DNA of 64,000 nucleotides, taken from contig JABELC010000013.1 of the NCBI GenBank assembly GCA_028455995.1, forward strand, positions 1,302,001-1,366,000, read 5' to 3'. Shown one piece after another: positions 26,289 to 36,401 of the stretch (its first letter is position 1; the number at the start of each line of letters is the position of its first letter). The notes below the pieces were generated by a model. The model did not search any database. It was not told the DNA's origin and worked only from the letters and a program-made list of their open reading frames with translations. Origin of the DNA: Scleromitrula shiraiana. Lineage: Eukaryota; Ascomycota; Leotiomycetes; Helotiales; Sclerotiniaceae. The position numbers and the translations under genes were made by a program.

Positions 26289-27812
26289 GTGTGATGGGAA
26301 TCCTTTCTTATTGTATGTCTGAGTAATGAAATAGAATGCTAATGGAAGGGAATACTGAAAACAGTCTTCGTGATCATCAGTCATGGTCAAAAGGGGAAGA
26401 ATTCATCTCCAGATTGACGATTTGTGCTTAATTGTTTGTTGGTCTTATGGTAATAATAATGATGATAATCATCATCATATTGACATTGAAGGAGTAATCT
26501 TCATATTCACACCCATCAAACATCAGCCTGGGCATTGGCGGTTGAGGAATAAACCTATTGATTGCTTAAAATCGCTATTCCATACAATTGCATTTTACCA
26601 AAACCTACTGTACCTACGGATTCCAAAGCCTTGGTTTCAGCAAATGCCACTGCTGATGAGATACCGTACGAACGGTCTAAATTACCAACATTTTCCAATA
26701 TCAAGTTCATCATCTATGAAGTAACAAACACAACTTCAAACCACTATCGTGGCCGATACATATGTGCAGACCTAGGTAATTGTAAACTGAAAATTGCAAT
26801 TACCGGATCAATTCACGTCCGCATAAGCTCTCAATAAGGCCCGACAGACCTTGGAAACAGCTCGCTCCCACAACAGCACCAAAGTTCCAAGAATCAAGCT
26901 TTCCAGTGAAGTGAGCTGCTCTTATAGGAGGCTTTGCATGTAAATACGATGGATAGAGGGATCTATTTGGTCTGTATTTTGGACGGAAGACGTGGTACTA
27001 TAGGGCTATTACGCAGAAGCTGAACATTTATTTACATACCTATCTAGGTGAGAATGTAATGAATATAGTATATACTGGTGAGATCAGCGGCGAAAGGATT
27101 GAAGTCCATTGGATTCTATGGGCTATTTTTCCTTTGTAGGTATTGCAGGATTGGAATATTGATATGGGTGGTTGGTTGGCTGGTTATGGATTTGAATCCA
27201 TTTTGTACTGTAGGTAATGATTGATTGTATGGATATCTCCTTTAGGAATCTCTTATCTAGATACCCACCTAAGTAAATACAGTACGGTAGGTCTACTAAC
27301 GGTCTCGGTTTCTTATTTCTGGCCAAAGTATCGCTCGCCATCTATTCTTCTCTCTCACTTGCGATTTCGATATCGATTCGGTGGAATATTTGGTGCTGAG
27401 AAAGAAGTCAAAGAGAGCTATTTCTCTATTACCATTCCTTCATCAATCACCAACCATAAAATCCCCACTCACCCTAAAACCATACTATCGGCCCCTATTA
27501 TTTAGCGACTCCGATTGGGTTTTCCATCCATTGTGCATTCATTTATCCATTCGTTCGATTAGAATTCATATGGAAGGAAGATTGTGAAGATCTCAAATAT
27601 CCCGCATCGCATTTTCCTATCGAATTCGATCTACGATATCAGGAGGCTCCGGCTCCACCGCACGCAATATCGGACGGACGTGCATTGTACGAAGAATCGA
27701 GTTCAATCGACAGAGTTGGATGAAACAGCAAATCCACGAGGGGTGAGTTAGGATTGGATGACGGGCTCTGCCGATATAGGACAGGGGGTGTTTGTTGTGC
27801 AGTACAGATTCT

Positions 27813-27836
27813 GGTATGGTATGGTATGGTATGGTT
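27813..27836. repeat. GGTAT pentanucleotide microsatellite
   Basis: Four tandem copies of GGTAT plus a partial copy. Confidence 0.85.
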
Positions 27837-28035
27837 GGAGTTTAGAAGGATTATGGATTGATAGTTAGTTAGTGATTTCGTACGTACAATTCAGTCGTGT
27901 TAATATCGTGATTATTGTATAATCATACTATGCGTACCTACATAGGTGATGGAATAGGATGATGGCGAATTTGTCGGTGCTTACAATTGGTAGATACGTG
28001 GATCCAAAAAGTCCCTGTGTACATACTAACAGTTG

Positions 28036-28059
28036 GTACCGTGCAGTACTGCACGGTAC
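28036..28059. repeat. Perfect 24-bp palindrome
   Basis: The half-site GTACCGTGCAGT is followed without spacer by its exact reverse complement, giving 24 bp of dyad symmetry centred on AGTACT. A CATA tetranucleotide run follows. It could be a dimeric regulator site, a cruciform-forming element or chance expansion; no function is shown. Confidence 0.9.
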
Positions 28060-28367
28060 ATACATACATACATATCAGAGGTCATGAGTTCTGCGACCCT
28101 ATTGAGATCACAGCATCCACACTGCCCTGCTTATACTATGTATGTACTATGTACCCATCACCTAATTATTACTACTACATACCTAGTCGTGCTAGCTAGG
28201 TACATGTTAGATAGGATATGGCATGCGTGGTATTTACTCACTGATAGCATGCAATCGTACGGGAGATGTGTCGCCAAAGGCGGGATGCGATATTAGGATT
28301 TACGATTTCATAGGATGGGATATTGAAGATGTAGGATCTCCATTTTCACGTTGTCTAGTTTGAAATG

Positions 28368-28371
<4 letters not shown>

Positions 28372-28401
<30 letters not shown>
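28372..28401. repeat. Poly-T tract, 30 nt
   Basis: An uninterrupted run of 30 T on the plus strand in the gene-free region. Confidence 0.9.
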
Positions 28402-28403
<2 letters not shown>

Positions 28404-30649
28404 GGGTTAGAATAAGTTTCGGATTTATTTTCTTCTTCTTTTGTCTGCTTTGGGTTTGGTCGGTTCTTGATATAATGTACAAATGATCAGTTTTGGTGGG
28501 GATTACAGAGGCACGGCCATTCATTGTACTGGAAGTTATTGTCGAACCTGGTTCAGACTAATGCTTCATGTACAGTAGATTTGGTTAGGTGGATGCAGTC
28601 GAAACCAGAAGAAGTCATTCAGAAGGCTCTTATTTAGTGATGATGGAACTGAGAGGAAGGGGAAAGATGATTTGTGCTGTAATGGAAGGTATCCATACAA
28701 TTGTGGTTTGCTTGCATTTGCATATTGCATGCTATGTTGCATTTTACAAGGGGGGGGGAAGCAAGAAGGTGGGTTTGCTTTGCATGTATCTGATAGTTAC
28801 ACTGCCGTGATTTTATAAATTTCCCGATTCGGTTCAGGAACACACCTGTAGACGCTGAGCAACTCAAAGATGGACCATACGAATTGGAGGAATGATATGC
28901 CGGGGCCGCAAAGAAAAGTTGCAGACGACTCAGGCGAGGTTTCATTGACCCATTCAGGGCATCAGGAAAAGAGGGGTGGGGGAGGGGGGGGGGGAATATA
29001 GGGGAATAGAAAAGATTGGAAAAGGTGCGCTGTTAGTAATGATTCTCGCTTCTCTGATCGATATGATATGGATATCTTGCATATCAAAAGATTGGGGAAA
29101 TGTTCTTTTTTTTTGCTAGGCCAACCATACCTTTGAATCGCAGTCATACTGGCGGTAAACAAAGAACGATGACTACGATCTCAGATCGAGTATTCAAAAG
29201 GTTTTGTGACATGCTATAGTTCGAAGCGGTGGGCATCCATTTCTTCTTAGTTTGAGTTACCCAAGCGTGCAGCAGAACGTGGTGGTCTCATGCACTGGGT
29301 CTTGTATGGGCCCCCTCTTTCAGAATATACATTTTGACTGGTTCATCATCACTAATAGCAAGAAAGGTCTTTTCGGTCACGTCCTACTTTACTCCGGAGT
29401 TCCCAGTCTTGTTTACCTACTTGTCTATTCGATTGAGTGAGTCAATGTGGTAATGTTTATGGAGTGATTTTTTTTAGTTTTTTTTTTGATCAGTCTCGAG
29501 ATCTATGATAATGATGAAGGTAAGTGCTTGCTTGCTGTCTTGTAACCAAAACCCACAAAGTGGAATTGTTACCCAGTAGAACTAGTTCTAGTTACTGTAG
29601 ATGCTGTATTCAATTTTGTTGCCATCAAACCAAAACTGAATACCCCACGTCTTCTGAGGTCTCACCTGTCGTTTTCGTACGACCCAGCTGAATAACTTCC
29701 CAAAATCCAAAATATACACCATACGCTATCTATACAAGCAGCTTCTGCAAGTTGATTAATTGCCCGTTAGACGACTTGGCTCCGCTTCTATTGAATCAGT
29801 CTTAGTGAGGCGGGTTGTTGATTCTTTTTCATACCTATTGCTGCTGATACTAGTCCATTTCCAATTCATTCATCCGCAGTGGAGTATACCGAACTGACTA
29901 CTTTCTTTCACGTCGGTTTCTCCAACAACTCGAAGAAAACCATTCAATCATAAGAGTACAAGGTTGGCTATATCCATAATATCCAAGCCTAGAATCAAAG
30001 CTTACCTGATATTATTCTTATCCCCCACCAGCAACGGAGTTTTTTTTTCACGCATAGCATACCATATAGCGAGAAGACTCAGCGTCGTATCGTTGGCTTC
30101 GAATTCATTCTCTTGCATTTCACCCCATCATCAGAAGAAATATGGAATGAGATCACATCAAATCATATAGCGTCATCATTACCCATTATCCTTCCATCAT
30201 GATTCATATTTACCAAGGTAGCGAAAAAGCCTACGGCCTTTTGCCCCGCCACAATCTGATCTTAGTGATATATTGAAAGCAAAACAAAAGAAAGGCTCTA
30301 GAGTCTAAAAAAAACAATTATAAAACTTTAAAAATAACAATTCCAAAAAGGAAAGAAAAAAGTTTAAAATTCATCGCTCTAGTTGTAGTTGGACTATCAA
30401 ACGGCTACTCCCTTCTTCTTAAAGTTCGACTAAATTAAAACCCCCATCTAAGGCTGTCGACTACCCATTTCGAAATTCTGACAGGCTTATTTTTGGAAAC
30501 AAGACTAAGAATATCATCATCACATACATCACAACCAACCAACGCAGCCTCGATATCGATATCTTATTCGTACGGGACGGGATATGGATTGCCCGGCTGG
30601 CCGTCTTAGAAGTCAGAACCCCCTCTATCATTCGCGAAGCGTCAGGACG

Positions 30650-30705
30650 ACACGGCGACACGACGACAGGACGACACGACGACACGACGACACGACGACA
30701 CGACT
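30650..30705. repeat. CGACA-type minisatellite
   Basis: Tandem GACACGAC-like units, including several perfect CGACACGA copies with small length variants. Short plus-strand ORFs across it encode only Arg/Thr repeats and are not taken as genes. Confidence 0.75.
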
Positions 30706-31330
30706 AGATACCACACCGCCTCATTACCCCATCCCAAAATTTGGCCCGTCCGCCCTATTGATATTGTTCATTTGTTGTTCCTGTCTATCATCTGCTGCGT
30801 TGCGGTTCCCGGTGCAGGGAATAGAGCTCGGTACCATAGCCTGCTTCATGTTGACTGCGAGCTACTTACTTACATACATACATAACATACGGATATAGAA
30901 TTGGTCGATGCTATAGTTACGACTTCCAATTCTCGGGGTTGAGTCCCATCCAGATAGGAAGATACGATATCGGTATCAAGGAAAGCCGTGGACCGGATTA
31001 TAAGCAGACCAGAGCAGACCATAAGCAGACCATACCAACATCATACCAACATCATACCAACATAGCAACATACCAACATAGCAACCCGTACTCGAAAGCG
31101 GAGTCCCTGTCTATCCTATATAAACCCATATAGTGTACACAGGTAGGACGAAAACAACAAAAATAACAATAACAATAACAATTATCTCATCATTCTTATC
31201 CTCACTTTTATCCTTACTAACTCAATTATATTCTCTCTTCTACCTTACGTACATAAGATTCAACCCCCATCCTCAACCTCGGAACAAATATATATTGTAA
31301 CCCAAGCGTATCATCATCCGAAAGCGAAAA

Positions 31331-31386
31331 GTAAAGTAAAATAAAGTAAAGTAAAGTAGAGTAAAATAAAGTAAAACAAAGTAAAA
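31331..31386. repeat. GTAAA pentanucleotide microsatellite
   Basis: About ten imperfect copies of GTAAA, interspersed with ATAAA and GTAGA variants. Confidence 0.8.
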
Positions 31387-31639
31387 TCAAATCCATCAAT
31401 TGAATAATTGATCTTCTCCATTTCTTTACAAATTGATTTACGACATCTTCGGACTTTAAATTTCCAAAACTTAACTTCAACTTGGTCTACTCACTCAGTC
31501 AGTCAGTCAGTCAGTCAGTATACGCATCGGATTGTCCGACATATTCTCTCCCGGCGAGCGGATTTCAGGTGGTTGGTTCGATTTTACCTCGTTAGGATTT
31601 ATTATTGTTACCGTGTCGGAATCATACTACTTACTACTA

Positions 31640-31690
31640 GTATTTGATAAAGTATTTGATAAAGTATTTGATAAAGTATTTGATAAAGAA
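31640..31690. repeat. 12-bp tandem repeat, 4 copies
   Basis: Four perfect tandem copies of GTATTTGATAAA followed by a diverged fifth copy. Confidence 0.9.
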
Positions 31691-31774
31691 TTTGTATTTC
31701 TAATCATCTAAAGGGTGGTTTCATTTCTTTCCGACTCTGTTTTTTTTTCTTCTCTTTATTGTTCTTCTCAATTT

Positions 31775-31828
31775 ATATATATATTTATATATTATATATT
31801 ATATATTATATATATTATATATATTTTT
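31775..31828. repeat. TA-rich microsatellite
   Basis: A run of TATATAT units broken by single T or A insertions, about 50 nt, upstream of the J-domain gene. Confidence 0.85.
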
Positions 31829-32462
31829 GGAAAGCTGGAATTTCCAGGGATTGAAGAAGATCGGGAAGAAAGAGCTTGAACCTTCAGGATTGGACGGACC
31901 CCTTCGAACATTATTATTACGGAACTACTACTAGTACACTATTACTACACACCCTCTCTCTCTCTCCACATCACATCACATCTAGAACTGGACACAGACA
32001 CACAGACACATAGACACATAGACACACAGCCTTTTAAAAGGAAAAATATATACAGTCGTCTCATCTGTCTGTACCTACATAATTTATTATTATTATTAGT
32101 TCTCGCTCAAACCTCTTCTTTTCCTTTGAACCAATTTAAACTAAAATCAATCAACTTCAACTTCAACTTTTACTTCAACTTTTACTTCAACTTCAATTTA
32201 GTAGTAGTAGTAATACTACTTCTTTATACATACATTCGAAACAATTCACTTTACCTTCCTTATCTTCCTTACTCTCCTTACCTTCCTTATCTTCCTTATT
32301 ACTCTCCTTACCTTCCTTACCTTCCTTACCTTCTTTACCGTTAGAAAAACCTTGAAAAGAAAATATTCTTTAATATCCAACACCACTTTTATCCAATACG
32401 ACTTTTATCCAACAACACTTTCTTCTCATCCTTGTAACTCATCGCAACACTTCATAGAATTT

Positions 32463-32525
32463 CATCTCATCTCATCTCATCTCATCTCATCACATCTCAT
32501 CTCTCCACATCTCATCTCATCTCAT
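32463..32525. repeat. CTCAT pentanucleotide microsatellite
   Basis: About twelve imperfect copies of CTCAT on the plus strand, 220-280 nt before the J-domain start codon and therefore probably within the 5' leader or promoter. Confidence 0.85.
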
Positions 32526-32744
32526 ATCATATCTTTTTCTCCATTTTCCTCTACAACATCGAACAATTCTTCAATTCAATTCAATTGATTACCTACCAAT
32601 TTTCATCCTTTGCTTTCGGCAATGCAATCGGTTATTACCGAATAAAATCTCGGACAAAAGAGCTACGGATATCACCAAATCATTCACCCTTCTCATCAAT
32701 CGATCCTTAAATACCTTTCTTTATACTCTTGATATATTAAAATT

Positions 32745-34130
32745 ATGTCTTCTTCAGATCCAACTCTCGATCTGTATGAGATACTTCATGTTGATAAAAC
32801 TGCCACGGCAGAACAAATTCGTTTAGCATACCTAAAACTTGTTCGTCGGTGTCATCCAGACAAGGCTCCCGATTCTTCAAAGGTTACCAAAACTAAGGAA
32901 TTTCAAAAACTTCAAGGAGCATATGAAATCCTTAGTGACGAAAGTAGAAAATCAGAATACGATGCTAAAGTTAAATTAAAGGAAGAGTTGAGGAAAGCCT
33001 CTGCCTCTACCTCACCGCATCGAAGTTCGGAATCTAGAGAATCCGTACCCCCAAAACCTCCGCGATCATCCTATAGGGATTCGCCTCGAAACCCGAACAC
33101 AACGAGTGAACAACGTGAACGAGATGGAAACTATCATAGAAGACAAGGAAGATATTCTGAGGAAACATCAAGATCAAAGCCTGAAAAGCAACCGAATCAT
33201 TTCGATGACGGGCGTAGAAGGAAGACGCATCAGGAAAGAGCAGGAGGTTCAGATAGAACGGGATATAGACATTCTACGACAGGTAATACTTCCCATGAGC
33301 ATAAGTATTCATATTCGGGAGAATATGTACCTCGGCGGACAGAGGATCCACAAGAGACAGAACGGAGGGAACGGGCTTTATGGGAACAGGCTTTATGGGA
33401 ACAGGCTTTAGAGGAACAGTATTTAAGGGAACAGAAGTGGGAACGTGCCCGAGAACGAGAACGAGAACGAGAACGAGAACTAGAACTAGAACGTGCCCTA
33501 GAAGAACTAGAACTAGAACGTGCCCTAGAAGAACTTGCCCGAGAACGAGAACGAGAACGAGAACGAGAACGAGAACGAGAACGAGAACGTGCCCTAGAAG
33601 AACTTGCCCGAGAACGAGAACGAGAACGAGAACGAGAACGAGAACGAGAACTAGAACGAACAATGAGATCTTCGACCATGGGTGAGAAACATAATAATCA
33701 TATGAGAAACGCTACTAATTATCTCCGAGCCTCTCAACACCGTGAATCAACTAGAACAGCAGAGCCGCTTGCTGAACCTTCAACAACCCCATACAATGGT
33801 CGATATGAGCCGGTTCATAGAACAATTTATGTTCCAGGACCAGACTGGGAACATCACTATGCAAACGATACGGAATCTTCCAACGCACATGTTCAACGTG
33901 ATAGGTCTCGACGTGAATCGGATCACACCACTGAATTTGACGAATCTCGTCGTCGCAAGGATGGTCGTGTGAAACGAACCACCCAAAGCTCATCATATAG
34001 ACGTCCCGGTTCTCCTGACGACATAGTCCTTACTGTCCGAAGTAAGAAATCTGGAAAACCACGAGTCTCAAAGATCACCACATCCTATCATTCGAGTTTC
34101 AGTATCGGTTTCCCCCCGGAAACACTATAA
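32745..34130 (+). CDS. J-domain (DnaJ/Hsp40-type) protein with Arg-Glu repeat
   Basis: A single-exon gene of 461 aa. Residues 9-75 form a complete J domain: DLYEILHVDKTATAEQIR, helix II, the HPD signature at 37-39, and FQKLQGAYEILSDESRKSEYD. The HPD loop stimulates Hsp70 ATPase. No zinc-finger or typical client-binding C-terminal domain follows, so it is a class C (type III) J protein. Residues about 80-215 are Ser/Arg/Glu-rich and probably disordered. About 222-307 is an Arg-Glu/Leu-Glu tract with repeated ALEELA blocks. The rest is basic and Ser-rich with RRR-type clusters, suggesting a nuclear or RNA-associated role, which is inference only. The ATG at 32745 is the first in frame and lies 8 codons before the J domain. 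Confidence 0.9.
   Translation: MSSSDPTLDLYEILHVDKTATAEQIRLAYLKLVRRCHPDKAPDSSKVTKTKEFQKLQGAYEILSDESRKSEYDAKVKLKEELRKASASTSPHRSSESRESVPPKPPRSSYRDSPRNPNTTSEQRERDGNYHRRQGRYSEETSRSKPEKQPNHFDDGRRRKTHQERAGGSDRTGYRHSTTGNTSHEHKYSYSGEYVPRRTEDPQETERRERALWEQALWEQALEEQYLREQKWERARERERERERELELERALEELELERALEELARERERERERERERERERALEELARERERERERERERELERTMRSSTMGEKHNNHMRNATNYLRASQHRESTRTAEPLAEPSTTPYNGRYEPVHRTIYVPGPDWEHHYANDTESSNAHVQRDRSRRESDHTTEFDESRRRKDGRVKRTTQSSSYRRPGSPDDIVLTVRSKKSGKPRVSKITTSYHSSFSIGFPPETL
33455..33660 (+). repeat. Hexanucleotide-based coding repeat inside the J-domain gene
   Basis: Tandem CGAGAA units, interrupted twice by a block encoding ALEELA. All reading frames stay open across it, giving long shadow ORFs on both strands (Arg-Ser or Val-Leu repeats on the minus strand). 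The forward frame continues the J-domain protein and is the real one. Confidence 0.9.
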
Positions 34131-34890
34131 AGATTTTAGTTCTAATCCCTATCGAGTCGACTCATTATGATTACAGTTATCCACCGCAGTGTAGTCATGC
34201 ATAACAAGCTTATGCCTAATCAATAAGCTTTTTGTTGTTTATTCTCCACAAATTCGTTTTTTTTTTCGAGAGAGTTTTTTTGGTCTGCTACATACATACA
34301 TAGCATTACATTTCTTGTACCGACACCAACTTTTCAATCGATCCATCGTATCATGCATATTTTTTGATACAGTAACGACAGCCTTATGATTCCCCACTTT
34401 TCTATTTTTCTTCGTCGGTTCTTTTACTCCTTTCTCTTATTTTTTTGTTCACCTTGAGAAGATAACGAGACAATTAGATGGTGTATATTGGGGCATATCT
34501 TTGCAGACGGAGAAATCGAATTGAGAGAAGAATATGGGATGAAACTTGTTTAACGGACTATTTCATTTCTTCTCTTTCTTTGGGATTTCGAGATTTAAAA
34601 TCGATTTGCATTATATCACATATGGTATGATAAACGAATGAATAAAACGATCTTGATGAAGTTGAATAAAGTTTATCATACCATGGTTCTTGTAGTTTGA
34701 CGACAGATCATACACATACATACTGGATGGGAATGGATGGATGGGTAGTCATTAGGTCCCATGGGTTTGGGACTCGGATTTGGGGTTAGGTTGGGATTTT
34801 GTTTTGATTTTTTGATTTTTTTTTTGAGAATTTTTTGAGATTGGTTTTATGGAGTTGGTGATTTGATTTGATGCGAATGGCATGGCATGG

Positions 34891-34985
34891 TTTGGTTTGG
34901 TTTGGTTTGGTTTGGTTTGGTTTGGTTTGGTTTGGTTTGGTTTGGTTTGGTTTGGTTTGGTTTGGTTTGGTTTGGTTTGGTTTGG
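34891..34985. repeat. TTTGG pentanucleotide array, 19 copies
   Basis: Nineteen perfect tandem TTTGG units, the longest perfect microsatellite in the window. Plus- and minus-strand ORFs across it (Trp-Phe-Gly-Leu-Val or Thr-Lys-Pro-Asn-Gln repeats) are artefacts of the 5-bp period. Confidence 0.95.
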
Positions 34986-35235
34986 GAGGTTTGGGAGGTT
35001 TGGGATGGGATGGGATAGGATGGGAGGCACGGATTTTATGAAGGGAGGATGGATTGAAGAAGGGATGCATGCATGGGTTGAGGAGGGAGAGGGGAAGGGT
35101 GGGTTTGCATTAGCATTGGGAGCTTTACATACGCATAACTACATAGTATGCTCGTTCGTGGAGTTGAGTTGAGTTGAGTTGAATTGAGTTTGTTTTGAGG
35201 GGATGGGTCAGCGAGCGGTGCGATTTTCATGATGA

Positions 35236-35295
35236 GATGGGATGGGATGGGATGGGATGGGATGGGATGGGATGCGGTGCGGTGCGGTGCGGTGC
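35236..35295. repeat. GATGG array running into a GGTGC array
   Basis: Seven copies of GATGG, then GATGC, then four copies of GGTGC. The motif changes by point substitutions while the 5-bp period is kept. Confidence 0.9.
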
Positions 35296-36401
35296 ATGGA
35301 TGAGTGATGAATTGATATCATAATGAAATGAAACGATTGAACGAATGAATACATATACCATACCAAACCAACCTTAAACCTTGCTCGCTGATGATGCCTT
35401 TGCTTTACCTTATTTTACTTTACTTGACTTGTATTTGTTTTTTCTTTTTCTTTTATCTTATGTGTGTGTATATTAAACACAAGACGAACATAGATAATAT
35501 TGACTCCGACCACTAAGACATATATATATATCTTCCTGCATCGCGGAATCTGCTCGAAAGAAAAGAAGAAATGCGGCAGAATATCCGGAGGGGGAAGCGC
35601 GATGGATTAGATGATTAGATGGAATATCTACATGCAACCGTAACTACTCTCGATATAAGCAACGGGAACCCTTCTGGAGGGGGAAAAAAAAAATCCCAAA
35701 AAAAATTAAGTTTATTAGTGGAGGTCCTTGCAAAGCTCGGTGCGAGCTGATCACCGAATTTTAAGGGTAGTGTTGTGTAGTGTTGTGTAGTGTTGTGATC
35801 CGTGCCAGATTTAGTGCTTATTATGTTTAAAAATTGAGCTTGCAGGGTCTTCCCAATACCCAAGCGGTTCGAATCGTTGTTGAAGAAGCTTCTTGGATAT
35901 GTTTCATGATTCATGGTCCACTGGCGGGATCGACTTTTGGTGGAAAGTTAAAATGTGCCTGGATCCTGAGAAATTACTACTCCCGAACTTTATAAAATGG
36001 AAATATTGACGGGGGGGGACTCAGCTCGGTTTAAAACCCATGGGAGAATTCGATATTGGGTGTTATTATCGATGGGATTCCTCGAGATGTTATATCCGGG
36101 AACGGGGAATTTGACACATATAATATGCACGTTTTTTATTCTAATCTTAACACTATCTATCTACACAGCCTTCCAATTTGGACTTGCATTGATCATCTAT
36201 CTCAACATACAGTACACTGAATGCTTATCATTCAACTTCGGACAGATATCGATTAGTCTTATAGGAACAGTAACAATATACTTGGCTCGACTGGAGGTAA
36301 TACACCATGGCATATCGAAATCGTCTACTTCACAGTACTTGCAGATGAATAGTTTAGGGCAAACGCAATACTAAGTGAGACTAGAGAGAATCTGTCTCAT
36401 C

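Larger units (their letters stand above)
22535..32744. other. About 10 kb gene-free region rich in simple repeats
   Basis: No reading frame here has a domain or believable splice structure; all are short and run into repeats. The region holds many microsatellites, mononucleotide runs, TACGTAC-type palindromes and one perfect 24-bp palindrome (listed separately). The last 1.5 kb before the J-domain gene is strongly pyrimidine-rich on the plus strand (CTTC, CTCAT and CCTTA runs), as often seen upstream of fungal genes with long 5' leaders. A long non-coding transcript or a large promoter is possible but not shown by the sequence. Confidence 0.5.
34131..36401. other. Intergenic region with microsatellites before the histidine kinase
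   Basis: No supported gene. A 125-codon frame at 35997-36374 is hydrophobic but unrecognised and ends just before the kinase. Pentanucleotide arrays lie at 34891 and 35236, with further GAGTT copies at 35161-35189 and a 10-bp GTGTTGTGTA unit near 35770. Confidence 0.45.

Noticed and set aside
30584..30898. 104-codon ORF through the CGACA minisatellite
   Set aside because: Half of it is repeat-encoded Arg/Thr; no support outside the repeat.
31000..32744. CRISPR-like array among the short repeats upstream of the J-domain gene
   Set aside because: Repeats are simple microsatellites without unique spacers, in a eukaryotic genome.
33230..33679. 149- and 129-codon minus-strand ORFs opposite the J-domain gene
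   Set aside because: Antisense shadows of the CGAGAA coding repeat; the forward frame has a real J domain.
34752..35172. ORFs of about 95 codons on both strands across the TTTGG array
   Set aside because: They only translate a pentanucleotide microsatellite, which is open in all frames.
35997..36374. 125-codon hydrophobic ORF directly before the histidine kinase, as a possible membrane sensor exon
   Set aside because: It ends in a stop before the kinase start, no donor site joins it convincingly in phase, and no sensor family is recognisable.
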